DNA from: Verrucomicrobiales bacterium
GTDB lineage: Bacteria; Verrucomicrobiota; Verrucomicrobiia; Limisphaerales; J093
DNA length: 64,000 bases
Assembly (NCBI GenBank): GCA_024233305.1
Contig: JACKPV010000023.1
Location: forward strand, 62,001 to 126,000
Direction of reading: 5' to 3'
The notes below the pieces were generated by a model. It was not told where the DNA came from. It ran no database searches and saw only the letters and a list, made by a program, of their open reading frames with translations. The translations under genes and the position numbers were made by a program. This document shows, in pieces, positions 15,300-23,240 of the stretch (positions within the stretch are counted from its first letter, which is position 1; every line of letters starts with the position of its first letter).

Positions 15300-18056
15300 A
15301 TGTCAAAACTCGTGGAGCAGATCCGGGCCGATGCCACGACCCGTTTGCCACTCCCTCCGAATCGTCATCCCAACGACGAGCAGGCCCGCTTTCAGAAGTT
15401 CCTGAAGCTGGAAACCCACCGCCTCAAGCTCGCGCATCGCGACGGCGGTCAGGGGCGCGAGATTTGCGAGGCCCGCGCGGTGATGCTCGATCTGGTGCTC
15501 CAACACCTGTTGCAGGCCTGCGAAAGACTGGATCGTTACACGCGCGAACTCCAGGCCGGCCCGTATGCGGTCGTCGCCATCGGCGGCTACGGTCGGGCGG
15601 AGTTGAACCCGCACAGCGACGTGGACGTCATGTTCCTGCACACCCTGCCGAAGGCGCGCGAGAGTTCGCCCCTGCCGTTTCTCGAGCTGATGAGCCGGAC
15701 GATGGTCATGTTCGACCTGTTTCCGAAGGTCGGCTATTCGGTGCGGAATCTGGACGATTGCGTGCGGGTGGCCAATACGGACATGAAGTCCAAGACGTCG
15801 CTCATCGAGGCGCGCCTGATTCACGGGGACGCGGCCCTGTTCACCAAATTCGGGAAGGTCGTGCGGAACAAGTGCGTCAAGGGGCACGAAAACGCCTACA
15901 TCGAGGCCCGGATTGCGGATCAGGATGAGCGCCGGGCCCGCTACGGCAATTCGGCCAGCCTGCAGGAACCGAACGTCAAGAACGGTTGCGGCGGTCTCCG
16001 CGATTACCAGAACCTCATCTGGATGGCCTACTTCCGGCGGGGCTGCCGCTCGCTGGCCGAACTGCGCGAACAGGAGCTGATCAGCGAATCCGAGCACGCC
16101 CAGCTCTCGACCGCCTATGACTTCTTGCTGCGGGTGCGCAACGAGCTGCATTACCACCATGACCGCGCGGTGGACGTCCTGGCCCGGAATGCTCAACCCG
16201 CCGTGGCCCGCAACCTCGGCTACACCGCCCGCTCGCTGGCCCGGCGCGTCTCGACGTTCATGAGCGATTACTATCGCCATGCGCGCCACATCCATCTGAT
16301 CACGCGCACCATCGAACAGCGGCTCGCCTTTCTGCCGCAGCCCAAGCGCCTGCCTACCATCAAGCAGTTCCTGCACGAACGGCGGAAGAACGCCATGTAC
16401 GTCGTGGACGGCTTCAAGTTCGTGCGCGGCGAGGTTCATCCCGCCGCCCCGAATGTGTTCGAGCAGGATCCGACGCGGCTGTTGCGGGTCTTCCGGCATG
16501 GCCAGCAGCGGGGGTGCGTGCTGGGGCCGGATGCGGCCCAGTTGGTTCGCAATTCACGGCACCTGCTCCGCCCCGAGTTCCGCGCCGATCCGCGGGTGCA
16601 GGACACCTTTCTGGAGATCCTCCGGCATCGGGGCAACGTGGCTCCGGCCCTGCGCGCGATGCACGAGGTCGGGGTGCTGGGCGCGCTGCTGCCCGCCTTC
16701 GGGCGCCTGACCGGGCTGGTGCAGCACGAGTTCTTCCACATCTACACGGCGGACGAGCACACGCTGGTCTGTGTCGAGATGCTCGACCAGCTTCAGGATT
16801 CCACCGATCCCACGCTGCGATGCTACGTCGACCTGTTCCAGGAGATCGAGCGTCCGGAACTGCTTTACCTGGCGCTGCTGTTGCATGACGTCGGCAAGGG
16901 GCGGCGCACGGCGGATCACGCGGCGAGCGGGAGCCGCATGGCGGTGGCGGCGGCCCGGCGGCTCGGGCTGGATGCGGCGGCGGTGGACATCATCCGGTTT
17001 CTGGTCGGCCATCACCTGGCGATGGTGCACACCGGCCTGAAGCGGGACCTCGATGATCCGGACGAGATCGAGCAGTTCGCGCGGCTGGTTGAGAATACCG
17101 AACGGCTGAAGCTGCTGACCCTGCTGACGGTGGCGGACACGCGCGGCACCAGCACGACGCTCTGGAATGGTTTCAAGAACACGATGCTCAGCAAGCTGTA
17201 CACCCGCACGGCGGGGCATCTCGCGGGGAAATCCGTGGCGGAACGCGCCGACCAGAACCAGCGCAACCGTCTGGCCCGCACGGTGCGCGAACAGCTTGAT
17301 GGACGGCTGGATTCCGAGGAGATCGAGGCCCACTTCGCCGGCTTGCCCGCCCGGTATTGCGTTGCCCGGAGCGCGCGCGAGGTGATCGCGGATCTGGAGT
17401 TGATGCACGAGTTCATGGCGGCGCAGTTGACGCCCGAGACGGCGGCGCTTGAGCCGGTGATGGCCTGGCACGATCTGCCGGACCAGGGCTATACCCAGCT
17501 CAAAGTCTGCACCTGGGACCACCAGGGCGCGTTCAGCCAGATCGCGGGCGCCCTCACGGCGGCGGGGTTGACCATTCTGCGGGCGGAGGTTTTCACGCGC
17601 GAGGAAGGGGTGTTGATCGACACGTTCCTCGTGCTCGACGGCGAGACCGGGCAATTGGTGCGGACGGAGGACCGGAGCCGTTGCGAGCGGCTGCTGCGGG
17701 AATTGCTGGTCCAACGGGGCGATCCGCTCGCCCGGGTCCGGCGCGGTCGCAAAACGCGCGAGCCCGCGGGCACCGAAGCCATCCCGACCCAGATCTGGTT
17801 CGACAACGACACCGTGCCGGACCGCACCGTCATCGAGGTCGAGGCCGAGGACCGGCTCGGCCTGCTTTACAGCATTTCGCATGAACTTGCCGCGGCCGGC
17901 CTCGACATCACCGTGGCCAAGATCGCGACCGAGAAAGGGGCGGCCTCAGACACCTTCTATGTCCGGCGCGCCGACGGCGGGCGGCTCGAGGCGCCCGAAG
18001 CGCAACGCGAGCTGGCCGCCCATCTGAAACGCGCCATTGACCGCCTGCCCTTGTGA
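15300..18056 (+). CDS. glnD: [Protein-PII] uridylyltransferase / uridylyl-removing enzyme
   Basis: The 918-aa protein has the full GlnD order. A nucleotidyltransferase motif lies near residue 95 (GGYGRAELNPHSDVD) and the PII-uridylyltransferase glutamate-rich helical region follows. An HD phosphohydrolase centre sits near residue 530 (LLLHDVGKGRRTADH), and there are two ACT domains, near 730-800 (TWDHQGAFSQIAGAL) and 840-918 (EDRLGLLYSISHEL). It senses glutamine through the ACT domains and uridylylates or de-uridylylates PII. ATG 15300 is chosen because upstream residues are not GlnD-like. The length matches the family (850-950 aa). It overlaps the next gene by four bases. Confidence 0.95.
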   Translation: MSKLVEQIRADATTRLPLPPNRHPNDEQARFQKFLKLETHRLKLAHRDGGQGREICEARAVMLDLVLQHLLQACERLDRYTRELQAGPYAVVAIGGYGRAELNPHSDVDVMFLHTLPKARESSPLPFLELMSRTMVMFDLFPKVGYSVRNLDDCVRVANTDMKSKTSLIEARLIHGDAALFTKFGKVVRNKCVKGHENAYIEARIADQDERRARYGNSASLQEPNVKNGCGGLRDYQNLIWMAYFRRGCRSLAELREQELISESEHAQLSTAYDFLLRVRNELHYHHDRAVDVLARNAQPAVARNLGYTARSLARRVSTFMSDYYRHARHIHLITRTIEQRLAFLPQPKRLPTIKQFLHERRKNAMYVVDGFKFVRGEVHPAAPNVFEQDPTRLLRVFRHGQQRGCVLGPDAAQLVRNSRHLLRPEFRADPRVQDTFLEILRHRGNVAPALRAMHEVGVLGALLPAFGRLTGLVQHEFFHIYTADEHTLVCVEMLDQLQDSTDPTLRCYVDLFQEIERPELLYLALLLHDVGKGRRTADHAASGSRMAVAAARRLGLDAAAVDIIRFLVGHHLAMVHTGLKRDLDDPDEIEQFARLVENTERLKLLTLLTVADTRGTSTTLWNGFKNTMLSKLYTRTAGHLAGKSVAERADQNQRNRLARTVREQLDGRLDSEEIEAHFAGLPARYCVARSAREVIADLELMHEFMAAQLTPETAALEPVMAWHDLPDQGYTQLKVCTWDHQGAFSQIAGALTAAGLTILRAEVFTREEGVLIDTFLVLDGETGQLVRTEDRSRCERLLRELLVQRGDPLARVRRGRKTREPAGTEAIPTQIWFDNDTVPDRTVIEVEAEDRLGLLYSISHELAAAGLDITVAKIATEKGAASDTFYVRRADGGRLEAPEAQRELAAHLKRAIDRLPL

Positions 18057-18859
18057 ACTCCCCGCTATCCATGCCGTCCTCGCGTCCCCGTATCCGCTGT
18101 CTCGGAGTGGGGCCGGGCTGGCCGTGTGCCGAACGCAACGGTTCCAGCTTCCTGTATGATTGGAACGGTGCCCGTTGGCTTTGCGACTGTGGCGAACCGA
18201 CGGCGCACCGGTTGAAGGCCGCCGGCATTCCGCTGGAGTCCATCGACCAGGTGTTCATCAGCCACCTGCATTTCGACCACATTGGCGGGCTGTTCATGTT
18301 CCTCCAGGGATGCTGGGTCGAACACCGTACGCGGCCCCTGACCATCCGCCTGCCCGGCCACGGCATCCCCGCCATCCGGGAAATGCTGCGGCAAGGATTC
18401 ATCTTCCCGGCGCTGCTCCCGTTCCCCATCGACTGGCGGGCGTGGGAGGACGAGCCGTCGGTCAACCTCGCAGGAGTCGGTGTCACCGTCCACCCGACCA
18501 CTCATCTCGCCCGGTTGCTGCGGGATTATCCTGCCGAGATGCCGACCGGCGCGGCCGCGTACGGCTTTGCCTTCGAGGCGCACAGCATCCGGGTGGCGCA
18601 CAGCGGCGACCTGGGCGAAGCGGCGGATTTGCTTCCCCTGCTGGCCGGCCCGGTCGACCTCCTCGTGTGCGAGTTGGCGCACTTTCCACCGGACGATCTC
18701 CTTGGCCTGTTGCGGCAGGCAAGCGTCCGGCGGTTGCTGCTGGTGCATCTGAGCCACGAGTGCTGGGCCAACCGGGAAGCCATTCTGAAGGCGACGCGGG
18801 AACGTCTGCCCGGGACTCGCGTCGAGGTGCCGGACGAGGGATTCGAGACGGACTTCTGA
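18053..18859 (+). CDS. MBL-fold metallo-hydrolase (RNase Z-like)
   Basis: The 268-aa product has the metallo-beta-lactamase signature HLHFDHIGG near residue 65. Further metal ligands are provided by a TTHL segment, by AHSGDLGE (the Asp bridging the metals) and by LVHLSHECW near the end. It has the ARMY-like start LGVGPGWP of RNase Z/elaC-like small hydrolases. GTG 18053 overlaps the glnD stop (GTGA); ATG 18071 is an alternative start that removes six residues. The substrate is unknown. Co-translation with glnD does not by itself imply a role in nitrogen control. Confidence 0.88.
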   Translation: MNSPLSMPSSRPRIRCLGVGPGWPCAERNGSSFLYDWNGARWLCDCGEPTAHRLKAAGIPLESIDQVFISHLHFDHIGGLFMFLQGCWVEHRTRPLTIRLPGHGIPAIREMLRQGFIFPALLPFPIDWRAWEDEPSVNLAGVGVTVHPTTHLARLLRDYPAEMPTGAAAYGFAFEAHSIRVAHSGDLGEAADLLPLLAGPVDLLVCELAHFPPDDLLGLLRQASVRRLLLVHLSHECWANREAILKATRERLPGTRVEVPDEGFETDF

Positions 18860-18955
18860 AACAGCGTCCGTCGTCGCCCGCCTTCCCGGAGGGACCGTGC
18901 GCGCCGGCCCGGGAGCGGCATTCGGATGCGTTCCGGGCGAACTCGCCCCACCCGT

Positions 18956-19894
18956 TCAAGCGTCCTTGCCGCCGCGTTGCTGCCAATCGTAACACTCCTT
19001 GTGGTAGCAGCGTCCGTCGGTGTCCTCGAACTGCTCCGCATTCGCGCAGTCCCAGCCGCAGATCGCACACACTACCGGCGCCGCGGCCCCGTCGCTCCGG
19101 GGCGCAGACGGCCCGGCTGGCGCGGGGTGGGCGGCCGCAGCCCGGACGCGGAAGGCCTCGAGTCGTTGCACAAGTTCCTGCTTCTTCGCGAAGCCGCTGG
19201 TCTTGATCCGCCGCAGCGCCACCTCCTCCCCGTCCTTCAGGCACATGACGGCGCCGTAGGTGGCGGATTTCGATCGCCCGCTATGGCTCGAACGGACCGC
19301 GAACTCGCGTACGTCGCTGAGCCTGTACTCCTGGGTTCCTGCTCCGAACGGCTGCCGCCGCCACAATTCCACCCGGTCGGCATCGCGATCCAGCCGCACC
19401 TCCCCGCCACCCAGCATCACTATCAGCACGCCGGAGCCGAGACAGATGAGCACCAGCGAAGTGATGAGGAACGAGGGGGAGTCCACTTCCCGCTGCGGAC
19501 CGCGATCAGCCGACGCCACGAAGCGCTCCACCGTCCGTCGCAGTTCCTCCTTGTCGCTGCGATCACTGTCGCTGGTGGCGGTCAACGGCTCGTCCCTGGC
19601 GCGCGTTTCGAGCACCAGGCGATAGGTCCGGCGGCCTTTCTGGCTGCGGTGCTCCTCGACATATGCGCCGGTGATCCCCTGGATGGTTCGTTCGCGCGGG
19701 AACAGCCCGTACCAGGAGGTGCGGACGTGACCATCGACGCGGTCCTCCGCCGTGCGCGAGAGCTGGAACTCAACGGTTCTGGCGCCGATGAACAGGATGA
19801 GCACGGCGATGCAAACGAAGAAGCTCCCGAAAAGAACCGGCCGTTGGTAGCGGAAGTGCAGGATCCGATCGGACTGTTCGATCACCTTGAACAT
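18956..19894 (-). CDS. Two-helix membrane protein with C-terminal zinc ribbon
   Basis: The product from ATG 19894 is 312 aa. A hydrophobic helix lies near residues 19-37 (FGSFFVCIAVLILFIGA) and a second near 145-168 (FLITSLVLICLGSGVLIVML). Between them is a soluble region, and after the second helix there is a PH-like beta-rich part (VRLDRDADRVELWRR). The C-terminus has CAICGWDC and CYHKEC, four Cys that should bind zinc. The upstream extension to 20002 is Arg/Pro-rich and not protein-like. No family name is recognised; it could be a cell-envelope stress or quality-control protein. Confidence 0.7.
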   Translation of the reverse strand: MFKVIEQSDRILHFRYQRPVLFGSFFVCIAVLILFIGARTVEFQLSRTAEDRVDGHVRTSWYGLFPRERTIQGITGAYVEEHRSQKGRRTYRLVLETRARDEPLTATSDSDRSDKEELRRTVERFVASADRGPQREVDSPSFLITSLVLICLGSGVLIVMLGGGEVRLDRDADRVELWRRQPFGAGTQEYRLSDVREFAVRSSHSGRSKSATYGAVMCLKDGEEVALRRIKTSGFAKKQELVQRLEAFRVRAAAAHPAPAGPSAPRSDGAAAPVVCAICGWDCANAEQFEDTDGRCYHKECYDWQQRGGKDA

Positions 19895-20117
19895 GGCCCG
19901 TTGGTGGCACGATTCGGTTGTCGGCGCAACCAAAACACCATTCGGCCGACGGGGCGTCCGGGGGATTCCGGCGACCGCGCGACCGCTCCCGCCACCATGC
20001 AACCCGGCCTCCGGCGAGACGCGGGGATTTCAGTTTGGCTTCTTGAGTTGCGACCGGGACCGTCCTAGACTGTGCGGGTTGCCGGACCGGATCGCGGTTC
20101 ACCGGAACGGTGCCAAC

Positions 20118-20426
20118 ATGGAATCACTGGCGCATCGATTTCGCCCCTGTCCGAATCGGGCCTTCACCCTGATCGAGCGGCTCGTGGGGATCGCTGTCAT
20201 CGCGGTCCTCGCCGGGCGGCAGCCGGCGTTGGTCCGGATCACAGCCCGAGCGAAATCCGTTCAGTGCCTCGCAGGCCGCCGGTGGTGGAGCCGGAGACAG
20301 GCAGGCGCATGCGAACGAACCACCAGGACCGCGTTCAGCGCGACGGCGGCGATTCGTTGTCGGCGCAGTTCAACCCGATGGCCGCTGGCGCCCCGAACCT
20401 TGGCGACGCTTTCCCGCCGCCCATGA
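20118..20426 (+). pseudogene. Decayed prepilin-like gene
   Basis: From ATG 20118 the frame encodes a short leader, the type IV prepilin methylation motif AFTLIERLVGIAVIAVLAG (normally FTLIELLVVIAIIAILA) and ITARAKSVQCL. After about 20265 the frame becomes Arg/Ser-rich. The expected continuation, with MRTNHQDRVQRDGG resembling the (Y)ADDxxDRVPxNGG stretch of these proteins, appears in another frame up to 20400. At least one frameshift is therefore present and the H-x(n)-DG C-terminus is missing. The Leu-to-Arg change inside the hydrophobic helix also argues for loss of function. Confidence 0.6.
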
Positions 20427-23095
20427 AAGCCTCCCTACTCCCCCTCCTGCTGCTCGCTGCCGGTTCGCTGCCCGTCGCGGGGCAAACCGTTCTCGCCCGC
20501 TGGGATTTCAACGGCGGCAACGATGGCGATGTCGCGACGGGCACGCTTGAACCCGTCCTGGGCGCCGGCACGGCGCAGACCGTCAACGGGGTGACGGGAG
20601 CGTTTGCCACCGGCTCCGTGGGCGATCCTGCGGCGGGGGACAACTCGGGATGGGAGTTGAGTGCCTTCCCCGTCCAGGGTGTGGGCGAACGCCTCGCGGG
20701 CGCCGGGTTTGCGGCGCCGACCACCGGCCACCAGGATATCCGGCTGCAGTTCGACTGGCGCCCGAGCGACGCCGCCTGCCGCAACCTCGTCGTGCTCTAC
20801 ACGGTGGATGGCTCGAGTTGGGCGGAGATCACCTCGTTTACCAGCGATCAGGCGGGCGCGTGGATCACGGGGAAGACGGTGGATTTCAGTTCCGCGCGCC
20901 TGGTGAACGACAATCCGTTGTTCGCCGTGCGTCTGGTCTCGGATTTCGGCGAGAGCCTCGAATACGAACCGGCCAATCCCGATTCCGCCTACCACCCGGA
21001 CGGGGCCTGGCGGTTCGATCTTGTGACCGTGCTGGGCACCCCGACCGATGGCGGTCCCACCGCGCCGGCCATCGCCACCCAGCCGCAGAGCCAATCCCGG
21101 TTCGTCGGCGAGGACGCTGCGTTTTCGGTCGCGGCCACCGGCACAGCGCCGCTCGGTTATCAGTGGTACCACGACGGCGAGGCCATCCCTGAAGCCACCG
21201 CGGCCACTCTGGAACTGACCGCCGTGACGTTCTCCGACGCCGGCGCCTACCGGGTGGTGGTGGCGAACGAACGCGGGGAAATCTCCAGCGCGGAGGTCAC
21301 GCTGTTGGTGGCCGAAGTCCAGCCGCCCGAACTGACCGGCATCGCGACGCTGCGGGGGATGATCGACCCGGACAACTTCGAGCCGACGGACACGGTTACC
21401 CGGTTCACCGTCGAGGGGGTGGTAACGACGCATTGCAACCTGACCGTCGCGCCGAACGTGTTGTTCTACGTGCAGGACGCCACGGCGGGAATTGCCGTGT
21501 TCTGGCGGGGCGGCGCCGGTCGGTTCCTGCCTGCCGCGGGCGACCGGGTCCGGGTGACCGCCCGCCTGGAGCAGTTTCGGGGTCTGCTCGAGTTGACGCC
21601 TGACGCCAGCGATCCCGAGACTGCCGTCCTGCGACTCAGCACCGGCAACCCCCTGCCCGAGCCCGTCCCGCTCGATTTCTCCTGGTTGAACGACCCGTTG
21701 ACCCTCGAGCCCTTCGAGGGGAGCTGCGTGATCGCGGGGGAGGTCCGGATCGAGCGGCTCACCCCCACGTTCCCGGCCACGGGAAGCCTCTGGCTCACGA
21801 ACGGCTTTTCCGAGGTGTTCACCCTCTTTGTGAATGCGCAAACCGACCTCGGCGGCCAACCCAAACCGGTGGACTTGGTGAGCGTCGTCGGCGTGTTGGC
21901 GCAGTTCGACAGCAGCGCGCCCTATACGGGCGGGTACCAGATCATCCCCTCGCGCTTGGCGGACATCATCAGCGATGCGAAGCCGCCGACCGTTTGGTTC
22001 ACGAACGTGCTCGCCAACCTCACCCGGCCCGGCGACGCCCCGGAGAACACCTTCACGGAACACGGCTTGCGGCCCGGGGAGACCTTGACCACGACTTTCT
22101 TCATCACCGATCCCGAGGGGCGGCCGGTGACCATCGAAGCGGAGACCGCCGGGCTGCCGGCCAGTGCGCAATGGGATTTTCCGGACGGTCAGACCGCGGA
22201 CCTCACCGGCGCCTTCACGTGGTCTCCCACGCCGGACGACGCGGGCCGGCTCTTCGAGGCCACGCTCCATGCCTGGAATGTCGCCGCCACCAACACCGTG
22301 ACCCTCACACTCTACTGCCCGACAGCAGCGGAACAGCAGGTTGCCATCACCGAGTACCTGGCCAATCCCACCGACGATCCCGAGGCGGCGTTCTTCAATC
22401 CGCTGCAACGCAATCCCGCCGTGGGGACCGAACCCTGGATCCTGGACGAGTACCTCGAACTGGCCAACCTCTCCGACGAAACCCTCGATCTGTTCGGCTG
22501 GACGATGGCCGATGGCGTGGGAATCCGGCATCGGTTCTACAGCTTCTTTCCGCTGGGAGCGAAGAGCGCCATCGTCCTTTACGGCGGACCGCTCAACGGC
22601 TTTCCCCCGATCCTCGACGTGATGACCGAACCCGCCAGCGAGGGCGGTTCCGGCTTGGCGCTCAACAACGGGGGCGACCTCATCATCATCCGCAACGAAC
22701 TGGGCGGCATCGTCGAACGGGTGGTCTACCCGGCCGAACAGGTATCCGCGGACGGTTCCATGACACGGTTCCCCACGCTGAATGGTCCGTTCCGACCCCA
22801 GACGACCGTGGCGGATCGGCCCGTGTCACCGGGGCGCCAGTACGACGGCAAGTTCTGGAACGAGCCGGCCACCATTCCGCCCGCGGACATCGGACGGGTC
22901 ACCGCCCGCCGCAACCCCGACGGCAGCGTCATCCTGGCCTGGGCGGTCGACCCGGGCCAGACCTACAGTGTCGAGGCGGCCCCCGCGGTCACCGGACCGT
23001 TTGCGGTCATTGCCGCCGGTTTGACCCGGGGGGAATCGACCGACGCGGAGGCGGCAACCGCCGACCGGCGCTTCTATCGTATCCGTTCGCCGTGA
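20423..23095 (+). CDS. Exported multidomain protein with Ig-like and lamin-tail domains
   Basis: The 890-aa product starts with a signal peptide (MKASLLPLLLLAAGSLPVAG). It then has a jelly-roll-like region opening LARWDFNGGNDG, an Ig-like domain near residues 213-305 (IATQPQSQSRFVGEDAAF to SSAEVTLLV, with the YQWYHDG and SDAGAYRVVV blocks), a DUF5689-like OB region (VEGVVTTHCNL) and a lamin-tail domain near 640-780 (VAITEYLANPTDD, LDEYLELANLSDE, LDLFGWTM). It ends with a short fibronectin-like sequence and YSVEAAP. There is no PEP-CTERM. Proteins of this type are adhesive or matrix components in Verrucomicrobiota; enzyme activity is not evident. Confidence 0.85.
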   Translation: MKASLLPLLLLAAGSLPVAGQTVLARWDFNGGNDGDVATGTLEPVLGAGTAQTVNGVTGAFATGSVGDPAAGDNSGWELSAFPVQGVGERLAGAGFAAPTTGHQDIRLQFDWRPSDAACRNLVVLYTVDGSSWAEITSFTSDQAGAWITGKTVDFSSARLVNDNPLFAVRLVSDFGESLEYEPANPDSAYHPDGAWRFDLVTVLGTPTDGGPTAPAIATQPQSQSRFVGEDAAFSVAATGTAPLGYQWYHDGEAIPEATAATLELTAVTFSDAGAYRVVVANERGEISSAEVTLLVAEVQPPELTGIATLRGMIDPDNFEPTDTVTRFTVEGVVTTHCNLTVAPNVLFYVQDATAGIAVFWRGGAGRFLPAAGDRVRVTARLEQFRGLLELTPDASDPETAVLRLSTGNPLPEPVPLDFSWLNDPLTLEPFEGSCVIAGEVRIERLTPTFPATGSLWLTNGFSEVFTLFVNAQTDLGGQPKPVDLVSVVGVLAQFDSSAPYTGGYQIIPSRLADIISDAKPPTVWFTNVLANLTRPGDAPENTFTEHGLRPGETLTTTFFITDPEGRPVTIEAETAGLPASAQWDFPDGQTADLTGAFTWSPTPDDAGRLFEATLHAWNVAATNTVTLTLYCPTAAEQQVAITEYLANPTDDPEAAFFNPLQRNPAVGTEPWILDEYLELANLSDETLDLFGWTMADGVGIRHRFYSFFPLGAKSAIVLYGGPLNGFPPILDVMTEPASEGGSGLALNNGGDLIIIRNELGGIVERVVYPAEQVSADGSMTRFPTLNGPFRPQTTVADRPVSPGRQYDGKFWNEPATIPPADIGRVTARRNPDGSVILAWAVDPGQTYSVEAAPAVTGPFAVIAAGLTRGESTDAEAATADRRFYRIRSP

Positions 23096-23240
23096 GCCGG
23101 TTCCTGGTCGGGGACGGCAGGTTTTATGGAATCCGGCCGCCAGCGGACTTGCATCGGAATTGCGGCAGGGCAAGGTAGGGGCACTCGCGGCCCGGGCGAC
23201 ATTGAGCCGCCGGCGGGGCAGCGGCGGCAACGAAGCACCT

